Assembly: GCF_026151205.1 (NCBI RefSeq)
Contig: NC_087073.1
Span: 14,837,837 to 14,901,836 of the forward strand
DNA from: Bolinopsis microptera
Taxonomy: Eukaryota > Ctenophora > Tentaculata > Lobata > Bolinopsidae
Length of the DNA stretch: 64,000 nt
Reading direction: 5' to 3'
This document shows, piece by piece, positions 1-12,529 of this stretch; within the stretch, counting starts at the first letter, position 1; every line of letters starts with the position of its first letter. The notes under the pieces were generated by a model, which worked only from the letters and a program-made list of their open reading frames with translations, had not been told where the DNA came from and made no database searches. A program made the position numbers and the translations under genes.

Positions 1-956
1 AGCGGCTCCGCGGCGGCTCGGCGGAGTGTCCGCCGCGGACTAAGCCACTAGGCGGACTCCGGTCCGCCGCGGACTCCGGCGGAGTGCTTGGCGGACTCCG
101 CCGGACCTCTCCGCCAGACTTGAATCCGGCGGAGCTTGGCGGAGTCCGCCAGCTCGGCGGACTCCGCTCGGAGTCCGCCGGACCCCAACAGAGTCCACTG
201 ACTTCCGACCTTCGTCTTCCGACCCTCGGCTAAATTTGTCACGTGACATACAACATAGCATTTTGCAATATTGTGGTCAGATGAAAAGGTCGCTAGTGAT
301 AAACCTTAACCATTACCCTCACAATGTCAATAGTGTACAACTCTAGTCCTAACTTTGACCCTATAATGTATAAACGTTGACCCTATACTAACCCTCCACC
401 AAACCGTCCGCAGCGAAATATCAATGTCATTGACTGGTCACGTGACCAAAACAATTTTTGTCATATTATCTCATATGGGGAAGCGTTTTTAGCAAGCAAA
501 AATACGTCGACCATCACAGGACGACGCCAGCCAGCACTCTCTATGCTCTTCGAGCTCCGATCGTCCTGTGACGAAGTAAGGACGAAGCCTGAGGTCCTCA
601 GGTAACATCGACCACCGATTGAAAATTCAAAGATTTTTTGACATAAAGGTCAAATGTAAAACTAAAATCTTGATGTTGATTGATTGACGACGTCAATTTT
701 TGAGCACAGCGCGAGCGCATATTGCGGAAAAGGACCGCGTAGCTAGTCAAGATGTTGATAAATATTTGGCTTGTGGCGCGATGTGTTGCTCTAACTATAG
801 CTTGTAGGTTTACAACCTACCAGGACGCGCGCCGAGTTGGACTCGTCGACGGTCCAATATATGGAACAGATATTTTAAGAGTATCACCCGTTAAACTATA
901 GCCCTCTCGCTTGCAGTAGCGCGCGACCGCCGGACGCGGAAATGACCTGGTTAGCT

Positions 957-1355
957 AGGTAAACGCGATGTGCCTTGTAGGATGAAATCCTACTAGCTGA
1001 CGCCATTCGCAGCTGTGCTGCTCGCTGTACGTCAGCGATCGAAATTTATACGCGTATCCCCCGTTAAGATGTGCCACTCGACGCGCCACACAATTTTTTT
1101 CGTTGCTCGTCGCACGTCGACGAACAACAACATCGTCCTGGTCCAACAAATTTTGGCGAGCGATTTTCTCCAAAAATTTAATGAGGGCGTCGACGTGCGA
1201 CGAGCAACGAGAAAAATTGCGTGGCGCGTCGGGTGGCACATCTTAACGGGTGATACGCGTATAAATTTCGATCGCTGACGTACAGCGAACATCACAGCTG
1301 CGAGTGGCGTCAGCTAGTAGGGTTTCATTCTACAATGCAAGGCACATCGCGTTCA
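957..1355. repeat. Inner palindrome of the foldback element
   Basis: Left arm about 957-1123 and right arm about 1189-1355 are imperfect inverted copies around a loop of about 65 bases. Shared strings include AAATTTATACGCGTAT/ATACGCGTATAAATTT, CGCGATGTGCCTTG and its complement, and CGTCGACGTGCGACGAGCAA with its complement. Because of this symmetry the two strands give near-identical short reading frames, which should not be taken as genes. Confidence 0.85.
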
Positions 1356-1574
1356 TTTAGCTGACCAGTCAATGACATTGATATTTCGCTGCGGACGGTT
1401 TGGTGGAGGGTTAGGGTCAACGTTTATACATTATAGGGTCAAAGTTAGGACTAGAGTTGTACACTATTGACATTGTGAGGGTAATGGTTAAGGTTTATCA
1501 CTAGCGACCTTTTCATCTGACCACAATATTGCAAAATGCTATGTTGTATGTCACGTGACAAATTTAGCCGAGGG

Positions 1575-1985
1575 TCGGAAGTCAGTGGACTCTGTTGGAG
1601 TCCGGCGGACTCCGAGCGGAGTCCGCCGAGCTGGCGGACTCCGCCAAGCTCCGCCGGACTCCGCCGGATTCAAGTCTGGCGGAGAGGTCCGGCGGAGTCC
1701 GCCAAGCACTCTGCCGGAGTCCGCGGCGGACCGGAGTCCGCCTAGTGGCTTAGTCCGCGGCGGACACTCCGCCGAGCCGCCGCGGAGCCGCTCGGAGTCC
1801 GCGGCGGACTTTAAAGTCCGCTCGGAGTCCGCTCGGCTCCGCTCGGAGTCCGCCAAAATGTACTCGAGTCCACTGTAAATACATTTTGGCGGAGCACCGC
1901 CGGAGTCCGCTCGGAGTCCGGCGGCTCCGCCGGAGTCCGCTCGAAGTCCGGCGGCTCCGCCGCGGACTCGACTCCGCGACGGATA
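1575..1985. repeat. Tandem array of short GC-rich units (core GGCGGACTCCG / CGGAGTCCGCC)
   Basis: Dozens of overlapping copies of GGCGGAGTCCGC, CTCGGAGTCCGC and close variants follow one another with irregular spacing. The unit is itself nearly palindromic, so the array can form many local hairpins. A mirror-image array occupies positions 1-210. It is much more GC-rich than the surrounding AT-rich DNA and forms the outer ends of the foldback element. Confidence 0.85.
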
Positions 1986-3388
1986 GTGCCGAAATAATCC
2001 TACATTTTTCGATACTTAGGCAAGATTCAATGAACAGTGTTCTGATATTACGGCAAGATACGATCGTGTAAATGACAGGCTTTCTTCTTTTCATTGACTC
2101 TTCCGCAAATAATATGCATTTTTGTCCTTTAATCTTTTAATTCTTCTGCATTTACCTTATCCAATTGTCAAATTTGATGATTTAGTTTCTTTATCATATT
2201 ATCTTACACTGGCTTGTAGTCCATAGTGGCCTTGTACATAGTCCATAATGTAAGTGATGAGAAATTTTGTAAGTTTGTTAAATGATGTTTTAAATGCTGT
2301 TTGCATCCCTGCTAATAGTAGTTTCAAAAACGTTTTGGTGTCAGTTTAATAAAACTTTAGTATATATTGCTGCTAAAAGCTGTTCCGAAAAGGGTTTTAG
2401 TGTGAGTTTTAAAAATGTTAGTTAAAAGTTGTAACTTCTCACCCTTTTTGTGTCCGCTGCCACAATCAAACCCTGTTAGTGTATTTTTCTTTGTCAGCTG
2501 CGAGCCTCAATCAGATTCTGATGAAAGTGTAAAAAGTGTTGCTCCGGATAACCACGTGCGGTAAGATTCATCCTGAACTAGGTTCAGTATTCAGTACAGC
2601 ACTTCTCACTCAGGTTGGAGCCAGCTATATCCTCTCCTTTATTCGTCTTAAAACAGCACATAACTTTTGGTCATCATAGGAGACAAAATGGCTTGGTTCC
2701 ATCACTATTACTTTTATTACATACGTAAGCACTAACCATTAATAATGCTTTACTTAAAAACATCCATAAGCCTCGTACTATGATGTACCATAGAGCACTT
2801 CTCTTTCATTAAGCATCATTCATATTTACCTTTCAATATTCTGTTTATCTTTTCATAAAAATTATACGAATAATTCTTAATCTTATTAACTTAAACACTT
2901 CCTTTTTTTCTTAATTCTGAATCTTATCAACTTAAACATTTTCTTTTTTCCTTACCCTATTATATCCTATTTTCAACAATTGACGCCCATTTTCAGATTC
3001 TGAAACGCACAATATAGTCAATTAACAAATTATGCATATTGCCTGACTGTAGAAGCAAAATTATAAACAAAGTAAGTTTGTCTGGTAGTCCTCTGGACTC
3101 AGTCCTGGTGACACTTTCCAGTTATAGATACCCAAATCTAAGGTTCCTTTTCCCGGTCATGTTGCAGGTAAAATTCGTTGGTCAAATCCAGTGGGGCATG
3201 TTTCTGTTTTCTGCGGAAATCGAATTTTTGCACGACCTAAAGCATTTTTTCCCGATCCATGACTCGTGCCGAAGGCACAAAAGAGTCAAGGACAAGGGTT
3301 AGCGATCGAGGTTTTTTTTGTATATGGTAGCTTTGCGACCGTGCCTGCGAGCGTGCGTGCGTGCGACCGTACGTGCCTGCGAGCACTG
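1986..3388. other. Intergenic stretch without a recognised gene
   Basis: AT-rich sequence with no splice-bounded or long reading frame that I can support. A CG-rich stretch with alternating GTGCGTGCGTGCG lies near 3340-3380, just before the repeat copy at 3389. Confidence 0.5.
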
Positions 3389-3765
3389 TTATCGCCCACG
3401 TGACTACCTGCGCAAAGTTATTTTGCGTGGTAATCTGAATTATATAATTGTTGGCGCGCGGCGCTGAACCAACCAAGTACATTATTAATTTCATCATGTA
3501 CGTATCCCACTAGGCACTAATTGATAGCATATTATTATTATTTTGAGTTAGTATTACTATTTTGCACAGAGCCGTGTCAGGTTGCATAAACAATAAACAT
3601 ATGGTTACATAGAAGTATACACGATTTTCAAATTCAATATAGAATTATATTAACTGGGCGGCGCTCGTCAGTCGGCATGTCACTTCGCCATATTTGCATG
3701 TTTATATAAACAGTAAAGACTGGGCCGTCCCCAGGTTGTATGGAATATGATAAATACACCATCAC
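3389..3765. repeat. Short (internally deleted) copy of a dispersed repeat; longer copy at 23454-25610
   Basis: The left part (about 3389-3660) matches 23454-23870 with scattered differences. Shared strings include TGCGCAAAGTTATTTT, GGCACTAATTGATAGCATA and GGAATTAACTGGGCGG or close variants. The right part (about 3710-3765) matches the other end of the long copy near 25555-25610 (CCCCAGGTTGTAT and ATATGATAAA). The middle of about 1.7 kb present in the long copy is missing here, so this looks like a deletion derivative of a non-autonomous element. Confidence 0.7.
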
Positions 3766-4781
3766 GGATCGGGAAATTGAGCGGCCATCCACAAAAGAAA
3801 AGCGGCCGCATTTCTTGTTACGACACCATATTGTGTTCAAGTGATGTTAGAATTCATCCCAAATTTCCAATAGCATGTCGTATTGTCATGCTGTTAAAGC
3901 ATGTTGACCGTGGTCTAGCCTCTAGGATTTATTTTCATATAATAAATATTCAATTCCTCTCAATTTGAGAAATAGAAAGGAATTAATTGTCAATCCTAGT
4001 GTGAACCTTTTTGAAGGTAACTTCTGCGTGATATTCAATCTTTCTAAATTTGAAGCCAAATTTGAAAACTCATTTTACTGTAGCAGCAACATGCATTATT
4101 TTAAGCACCCTTTCAATTTTCTCAATTAATACAATGATCTTAACTTCTAAAGTTAAATCTATTCTATTGTGGTTTGTGGATACTGGTGATATTGTGTCAC
4201 ATGTTATATTGATGTTGTTTTGTATTTGATTGCCTTTTTCTCGAGCTGAAAAGTTGATATTTCTGTATCGTGTCGTGAAAGCATATTTCCAGTAGACAAA
4301 TGGATGGTTTTAGAACTTTTTGTCTGCTAAAACCATCCTTGTAAGCTGATGCCTCTATCTGCCTCTTTTAACAAGATCCCTTTGCAATAATCCTTAATCC
4401 AATAATCCTTTTTACCGTTCTCCTTTTGCTATTCTTGTTTCTTGCTATCTTTTGACTTCTAGTATTCTCCCAATTCTAATTGTGCGAGAAATTTGTAAAA
4501 CTTAGAAAGCTGAAAATCTGAGCACATTCTTGGTTATTCTTATTTCTAACTGACTATACTTTCATTTTCTGTCAATGTTTTTATTACCCTCTTATTGCAC
4601 ATTTTAAGCTGAAATGTATCACTACTCACAACATATACTTATCAAAGTGCCAGCTGCACCAACAACATTACAGCAAAGTAGTTTGCTTCTGAAACACCAT
4701 ACAACTTTGCACTCAGCACTGTGGCAGACTCTAGCCCACAACATTATAATCTAAACTTAACTCCATCATCCCCTAAACCAG
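3766..4781. other. Stretch without a recognised gene
   Basis: AT-rich sequence upstream of the first visible exon of the unidentified gene. Earlier exons of that gene may lie here or outside the window, but I could not support one. Confidence 0.4.
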
Positions 4782-7700
4782 GGACTACCTGTTCAACTGT
4801 TTGGAGAAGAAGGAGAATATACAGAACAGGGCGTATGGTACCGACCATCTAGCTATGCGCGTGGATGACAAACAGGGCGTCCCTATCTTCGTGATAGATC
4901 TTGATACTGGCAAGGATAAGAGCCACATACTCAAGGCTGCTCAGGTAAATAAAATATGTATAAATTATACTTCATAAGAAATGTATAGCACTTAGTGCTA
5001 TCAGATTTTTTCAATAACAAACAACACCCACCAGAGATGAGCTACTCGTAAATGCAGGGTAGTGTTGGTTATGTGCCTAACCTGGTGAGCACAGTGGATA
5101 TCCTTGATGTACGGCTAGTTAAACAAGGAATTGAAACTGTGGGGCTCCCTGCAGACCACCCTACCTGTGGCTAAAGCTCTTATATACAAAAACAATACAA
5201 TGTTTCACTTTTAAATGTGATCAACTAAATTAAAACAAGTAATATTCCAGATCAAGTCAGTGAGGAACTTGTTTAACAAGTTGGTGTTGGTATTTGGACA
5301 GCTTCTAGAGGAGGTCGAGAGTGATGAAAAGAAGTATAACTCTGGTGAGGAAGGCCATATTTTCGTGATACAGTAAAACCCCGATTTACCGCAGAGTTTG
5401 GGGGTAAGGAAACATCCGCGGTAAATCGGGGTTCGCGGTAAATCGGTGTTGTTACCATTTTGGGGAAAGGAGTGCCGGGTTTAACGGGTTGGGGTAAATC
5501 GTAGGGAAACGGGGTTTAGACACCAGGCTTTTTCTGTCATATCGTTTTTTCCCTTATAATTTTTTGTAGCATTTGATCCTGATTCCTTTTTAAAGAATTT
5601 GTTTGTTTTTTAACTCAAACCCTAAGTAGTTTGGGTTCAAAATTCCAATATTCCTCAGTGGGAGGCTCACCGGGTGTTTTGAGAGCTCTAAGGTTTAGGG
5701 GAATATCTAGGTCTAAAGGGAATCCAAATGGATGGGGGTTAAAGATTTTGTCCACAAATTTCCATGAAATTACATTTTCGAAGGGTCAAAGGTGAATTTC
5801 TATTTGCCAAAAAGGGGTGGCAAGCAATTTTTCACCCCGCCTTTTAACTGCCAAAATAATTTCGTAGGAATTGCTTGAAATATTTTGTAATACCAAAGGA
5901 ACCCCAAAGACTTGTTGAAATAAAATTACCGGCCCCCCTAAGCATGGAACCCTTTCTTTGTTAAAGTTAGAGAAAGAGAGTTCCAAATGCCCAAAAAATC
6001 AAAAAGTAAGAACTTTCCTTTTAGGTGTTTCTTCCTTGGAATTTTTTGGGCCGTTTTTTAACCGGTGAAAACTCCCATTTAAGTTTGAAATTTAATTATA
6101 AATTTTTTTGGATTTGGCTGTTAACACTTAAATGCGGTTTGTAATAAGTTAGGATTGTAACCTTGTTTGTTAAAAAACATTGGCGTGGAGGCTTTTTTAG
6201 AACCTTTTTAAACTAAAAAATTTCCTTTACTCTTTATAAATCATCCCCAAAAAAGTTAATATTTTTAAAGTTTCCTTTATTTTACCTTTTTAAATTAATA
6301 ATTAAAAAATGTATTTCATAATGTGGAAATAAATGTAGCCAACATTTTAATTTCTACAGGAACGTAAGGTTTCCAAATAAAAAGGGATAACATTAAGATA
6401 ACCTTTTCAAATTCCAAGGATGTTGGTTTTAGCTGGACGCGGGTAGATAGGTGCCATTTTTATTGATGAGTCATATTGATTTATTTTGTCTTGAAGTTTT
6501 ATAGTAAAGGGGTTATAGAAATTTTAAGCCTGTTTTTTTTAAAAAGGGGAAGTTTTAGTCTTTTTTAAACAGACAATATGGTTATGTTTAATTATAAAGG
6601 TTTTAAAAACCCGGAAGCACGTAACTAAAACCCCTTTTCTATTATTAAACAATAGGATCATGGGGAGGTTATGTTCCGTTAAGCAAATTAACAGCGAGCA
6701 AATTCACTCGTGCCTTCTGGGTTTTTTGAAACCCCGAAAAAAACAAGTCAGAAAGTGATATTGGAGTTTAGGAAAACTAACATGTGGAAAAGAGGGGGTT
6801 CCCTCCCAGCTTATATATTATTCCTTTGTTTTTGAAACGATTTTACACTTTTTCACGTAAAAATGTCAATCCGTTTTGGAATAGAATTGGCAGAGGAATA
6901 GTAAACCTAACTTTTTGGTTTAAAATTTTTCTTAAGGTGGGAGATAAGATTGTTTTGAAATTCAGGCCAAAAAGGAATTTTGTCGGAAAGCAATCAATTT
7001 TGGGAAAACCAAAGACCCGTAAAGCCCTTTTTTCGACCAAAGACGGGTTACTGTACGAGAAGGATTCAAAAAGGGAATTGATGTTCATTATAACATATGA
7101 ACGGTAAAACGTTAAAAACATTTTTTTTTAAAGTAGGGAAATGAGGGGTTTTCCAATTCCAAAAGGAACAGGGAGTTCCACTGGGTACATCTTATTGGGG
7201 TTTAAGGTGTGGGGCGAATAATTTTCCCCCATGGTTCCCCATTGCAGTGAAGAAACCCATAAATTACAATTGGCCGTTAATTTCCTTTAAGCGTATAATT
7301 TGGTATAGATGAACGGAAAAACAATATGGAAAAAACTTACTCGCAAAACCCTTGACAAGACAAAAATTTAAACAACCTGTTTATCAGGCCAAAAAAGGGC
7401 CCAAAAAGGGGCCGTTGACACTTCAAAATAATTACTTATTATATGGTTGAACAGAAATGTTTCATTAACATAAGTTAGGGAAAAAAGAATGTGAAGGAAA
7501 GCAACAAGTAGAATCCTAATAAACATATTTGGGGGAAAAAGGGGATTTCGAATTTTTGTACCCAGGTTCAAAACCACATCCTGCTAGTAGGAAAGTTAAT
7601 TTGTTCTTTTTTTGTTGAATTCAAATCGTTCATGAATTATTTTAACGTATAATACTTAAAAACATTGGACTTTTAATTGTCCCTAACTATAATAATATTT

Positions 7701-10700
7701 CTTATTCCATGACCCAAAACAAGGTCGATATTTAAAGAGACGTTTAAATTCTTTAAGGGAATTAAATTTTTAATTTAATTTTTAACAAAATTTATAACTT
7801 GGTTTATAAATAAAATTAAACACATTTTCAAAAAAAAGAACGTAAAAAAAAATAAAAATTTGAATTATACAATCGTTTAAAAAACCCAAAGACCAAAACC
7901 CAAAAGATTTTTTTTGGTTCCAAAATTTTATTGATATGTACAATTAAAACATTATGAAAAATTTTATGGGGGGGTTAAATGGGGGGGGGGGGGGGGAATA
8001 AAAATTTATTTATATAAAAGTTTTCCAAAATCCCTTTATGTTTTTTTAAAACCCATATCGTTTATTTTCAATTATTATCGTCATATAATCAAACAAATCC
8101 AAGCTAAAACTTTCATTTTTATTTAAAAAAATTAATTTTCGAAATTTTTTAAATAATGTCAAAATAAATTCAGGCAAAATGGAATTCCTTTCTTTCCTTT
8201 TCCAATAAAGAAAAAATAACAAAAAATTTTGGTAACTCCGTCGTTTTAGAAAGTTATTAAGGGATTAAGGAAGCTTTTCAAGGAATGTTTTTAATTTTTT
8301 AAAAACAAATTTAAAATTTCTCAATGTTTCCCAAAACAAGGTCCACATTTAAAAACTTTCCGTTTTTTAATTAGAACAAAGGATAATTTGGGGAATTTAA
8401 TTTTTTTGGGTAATTTTATTTAATTGCGCAATTAAAAGTTCTTTTTTGGGTCTTTTAAACGGGAAAAAATCAGTCGAAATCATGAAATGAAACTGATTTG
8501 AAAAAAAACTTAAATTTTGAGGGCGAAGGCTTCTCCAATACATTTATATTTAAAATTAAATATGGATTACAGCGATTTTACTGTTTTTAAATTATGTCAC
8601 TAAGAAGGGGTTTAAAAAAAAACCTTAATTTTGGAGCGGAAAAAAACCAAAAAATAAGGGTCTTGTTATCAACATGGCTTTTAAAAGGGACATATGTCGT
8701 AGGCATAGGATAAAATAAAATTTTAAAGTTCTTTCATAATAAAAAATAAAAGGAATCCAAAACACTATTTTTTTTAATACGTGCCAAAAAAGGAAGGGGG
8801 AAAAACGGCGGGAGCCGAACAATTGGCCAAAATTTAAAGGGACAAAAGAATGAGTCGGGATTATTAAACCAAAGGAAATTCTTTAATAAGTTTCCCCGAG
8901 GACAACCATTTAGTAAGTATAATACCCAAAAAAGTTTCGAAAATGTGAAAAGAGCCACGGCAATGTAAGGGGGGAAAAAAGGGACTGGGAGAAAAAACCG
9001 AAAAGAATTTTTGGGGTAAGGTTCTCGGGTCAGTTCATTAAAATTTTAAATTATTTTCCCTTTAACAATATTTTTGGATTTAAAACATGCTTTAAAAAGG
9101 AATTACTATAACCGTTTAAAGGTAATTTAAACCACAGGAATTCTATTGATTAGTTTTAAAAAAATCTCGCTTTTTTAAACTTATTTTAATCTTATCTTTT
9201 TTTGGTTATGGAATATTGAAAATTTAACAACTGCTGGTATTTAAAAGACTGCAGGTATATTTTAACTTAAAAATTAAGTTATCCCCTTCTTTCATAATTT
9301 AAACGAATACAATTTTTCACATTATTAAAACCCCTTTTTTAAATTGTGCTTTTTTCAAAATTTAATTGAACGGGTTAAGATCTAGGGGCTAACCCGGGTT
9401 ACTTAAATCACCGAATCCTAAACCCCTTTAAAATTTTTTAAATGTCAAAGTAAAAAATCGTTTTAAAGGTAGTTAAATTAAGTAGGCCGAAATTAGAAAA
9501 GGGGCATGGTCAAGGATGGTCAGCATTGACTAAATTCTAATATAAGTACCCCGTGGTCCGCGCCGTGGATCAAGCATACAAAAACCAGATTCTGATTAAT
9601 ACCTTATGAATTGTCACGTATAATATACGCTAAGCTATATATCGATGTATTAAAGTAGCATCGACGTACAATTAGTAGTATTAGCCAGGCTGATATACAG
9701 TCCCTGGGCTCACGGTTCATAATGGACAGTGCTCACTATAACAGCCTCAGATCCGGCTATCTTACCTTCATACCATTGTACTCTACAACGAAGCAAATGG
9801 CTTAACTAGACGCTTAATTGTAGAATATGTCAAATCTCACACCCTCAAGAGTGTAGAGCGATCAGGTTGTCCCAGAAGTGAGTTCAACCAGGAGCTGTAA
9901 CTGTCCTGCATAACAAAGCACCATGGTAAGGTGTCCAAGAAGCTGCTGTGTGGGACGATGGCGGCTTAAATTTGTCACAATGCTCGTAATGCACAAGTAT
10001 AATACCCTCAATGTATCAGAGCTGCTTAGCCTACTTCTTGCTCTTTTACTAGATTACCATTACCGTTACCCATTAACGATTAGGCAAATTCGGCAAACTT
10101 TTAAATGTAATAGACATGAATTATACTACCTGAATAACAGGAACTCTATTGTAGGCTAGGGTATAAGTGGTTTAGTGGTTACGCTAGATTTATAATATGA
10201 CAACGTGTGCATTTGTTACCCAGCAATACTAACCAAGATAACTATGAAATGTTACGGTGTCATACTGATGGTCTATACCCTGTATAATGAGTATTCAGTA
10301 TCTGGCTATAAACATGCCCGTTCTGGTGAGTAAACAAATTTCCGTTCGTAACAATAGATGTCCAGATACATTATTTACGCCGGAAGTTTCGTTCTTAGAG
10401 GTTAGAGATCTTACATTTTACAATCATAAAAGGAAAAGCCAGCTTAAAGCACGTCAGTGATGTACCTACCTGCAGCGCGAGCGGCGGTTTAGATATACCC
10501 CATCACTGTTATCAACATCCATTGAATATAACCAATCATGGCATAGAGCTTGCAACAGATAAACAATTACGTCTGCCTAATTTATGTATTATATTAATCA
10601 CAAATCATGAAATAATTTACAGCGTCTTAAACTATTAAGTGCATTAGTATGAGTATTGCTGAAAGTATAACGCAAGTCAAAATCTAATAAGTATTATACC

Positions 10701-11753
10701 ATTTTAAAATATAAATTAGTAGTAATGTCTATAATTAGAACTTTAGGTCAATTTTAACTCAACCAATCATAATTCATATCCACCCAGCCATATACCCAGT
10801 TCATTTTCGCGGCGTCCGCAGTAGGTCCCAGTGTTCAAACTCGTGGGGACAAACAAACGGGGACAAAATAAATGAATAAATGAAAATAACTCATATTTTA
10901 AATTTTTTACGATCATCATACAAACTGCAAAAAAAAGTACATACAAAAAGTGTTTACCTTGGCGTGAGTTGAGTCACTTATTTGGGTGACTTCACACATA
11001 TTCTTATATAAACATGATGCATGCTGCTGCAGTCTCCCAAACCCGCCAATCTAATTACGGACGTGGAGCCCCATACTTACAAATTTTATAAGTACGCGCA
11101 AAGTGCAAACTTATTTTTTATTATTTCAGCATTTGAACAGTGAGCTATTGAAGAGACTGGCTCAATTCGATCCTCTTGGCAAAGACGTAAAAGTTGACAT
11201 CCATAAAGCAAATGACCGACTCAAAGGTAAGAGATTAAATTATACTTATCTCAGTTATCAGAAATCAGCATAGACCGACAGTTCACTGATCTCCAAATAT
11301 TTACTTAATTTCAAGCTTCGTCACCACAACCCCAATCTAACTAATTACTTCAGGTCTGACAGCAACAGAGGTGAAGAAGGGCGGAAGCATGCCCACATAT
11401 CTGCTCTATCAGTGGATTATAGACGTTATCTCTATAATCAGAGTGGGAGAAGCCACTAGGTGAGTACTTCCAACTCACTTCCGCTCCTTATCAGCCAGAA
11501 AATCTGCAAAAATACTATCCGAATTTATAATAAGCGTGTTGGACGATCACGTACTCCACGATATTTTATACCGCATTTCTCTGTTGTATTGTGAGACTGA
11601 TTAGTATTACTATTAAGACACTGATTAGTGTAATTAGGAGACTGATTTTTATTGGGAGACTGATTTGCTCATTCCAGAGCATCGTCCACAGGTAAAGAAA
11701 CGAAAGTGCAAGCTAGCAATAAGACGGGACGACTCACTTCTGTCAGAGAGTAA
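4782..11753 (+). CDS. Unidentified spliced gene, 3' portion (five exons visible, at least one exon missing)
   Basis: Exons seen: 4782-4944, 5251-5344, 11130-11226, 11354-11459 and 11678-11753 (stop TAA 11751-11753). All have AG acceptors and GT donors. The phases join 4944/5251 (phase 0), 11226/11354 (phase 1) and 11459/11678 (phase 2). The exon ending at 5344 is in phase 1, but the exon at 11130 is open only when entered in phase 0, so at least one exon between them is missing. The intervening block at about 5500-9560 is abnormal sequence and could contain it. The protein starts inside an upstream codon at 4782. It contains GVPIFVIDLDTG, a helical stretch (SVRNLFNKLVLVFGQLLEE) and a C-terminal part with PTYLLYQWIIDVISII followed by a basic, Ser/Thr-rich tail. 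I do not recognise the family. Confidence is good that this is a gene and low on what it does. Confidence 0.65.
5377..5433. repeat. Hairpin-forming inverted repeat just after an exon donor
   Basis: The 16-mer AACCCCGATTTACCGC (5377-5392) is repeated as its exact complement GCGGTAAATCGGGGTT at 5418-5433, and a partial copy follows at about 5434-5448. It looks like a remnant of a short inverted-repeat element in the intron, next to the start of the abnormal sequence block. Confidence 0.7.
5500..9560. other. Homopolymer-rich anomalous block (probable low-quality or gap-filled sequence)
   Basis: From about 5500 to 9560 the base texture changes sharply. Runs of four to ten identical bases of all four types occur every few bases, including a run of 16 G at 7981-7996 and many AAAA/TTTT/GGGG/CCCC clusters. 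No convincing exon is visible, although the block lies inside an intron of the unidentified gene where at least one exon is required by frame. A similar block occurs at about 12920-15480. The simplest reading is uncorrected long-read sequence used to close assembly gaps, which would disrupt any exon present. A natural low-complexity element is less likely because there is no repeat unit. Confidence 0.6.
9561..11129. other. Intronic sequence of normal texture, no gene seen
   Basis: The sequence returns to ordinary AT-rich composition. I see no splice-bounded exon that continues the flanking gene and no RNA gene that I can support. Confidence 0.4.
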
Positions 11754-12529
11754 TATACAAAGAGTAACAACGAGTTCAAATACAAAGAGTTATCATCAGA
11801 GAGTGAACAATTTACCACTCTGCATCAAAATATGTAATCTTCCATCCAAAAGAGTAAATCATGTTATCTTTCTGTACCTTACCTGAGCAAGTCGTGTACA
11901 ACCCAATAGTTTTAGTTAACAATCGATTTCTTAGTTTGTGATGATTTATCGGTTAAATTCCAAATCAAATTGGTAGAATTCAGTCGTAGTAGATATCAAT
12001 GTAAGATCGATAGTAATTTTTTGAGATTTTGTTAAGTTTTTATTGAGGTTTTTCCAACAGAGTTTTTTACCCTAATTCGTATATTTTGAGTCAGAGTATT
12101 TTGTACAGTTTACACAAATATTAAGTTTAAATTATAGTAATCAATCATGCTGAGACGTTACTCATAAGTTATTGTATAAAGTAAATGTATAATATACTAG
12201 TTTCCAGTGCAAATTTTATAACATATATTCGTACTTTCAGATTTGTTACCCTTCTATTTGATGTTATATAATATACATATGTACAGAACTCACAAACTTT
12301 GCGTTACATTTTCACCGTTTTGTCTCACTGGTTAGAGAGTGTTGACAATTGCAATGTATTCTCATCGGACTGTCAGTGAACTTTCTCACTCGAACTTGCA
12401 ACATTGTCGTTAAAGTTGGGGTTCTTCAGATATCTTAACTTTCACCCCATTTTAGACTCAGTTTCATTACATAATCTTGAATTTGTTTACTATTTCTGCA
12501 TATATTAACATTGAAAATTCCTGCTAGCA

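Larger units (their letters stand above)
1..1985. repeat. Large GC-rich foldback (long inverted repeat) element, truncated by the window edge
   Basis: Positions 1 to about 440 are repeated in inverted orientation at about 1362-1792. The match includes the GC-rich outer part and an inner non-GC-rich part with the strings ACCCTATAATGTATAAACG and AACCCTCCACCAAACCGTCC on the left and their complements on the right. Between the arms lie about 500 bases of unpaired sequence (445-950) and then a second, inner palindrome (957-1355). The GC-rich flank continues to about 1985 on the right, so the matching left part probably lies outside the window. No transposase-like reading frame is visible; the short frames across it are by-products of the repeats. 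This looks like a non-autonomous foldback transposon, but its family is unknown to me. Confidence 0.8.

Noticed and set aside
955-1295. Near-identical reading frames on both strands inside the first repeat
   Set aside because: They arise from the palindromic structure of the DNA and show no protein family signal.
6784-7121. A 107-codon frame and its antisense partner in the homopolymer-rich block
   Set aside because: Composition is dominated by single-base runs (Phe/Lys/Gly-rich), with no motif; the block is probably poor-quality sequence.
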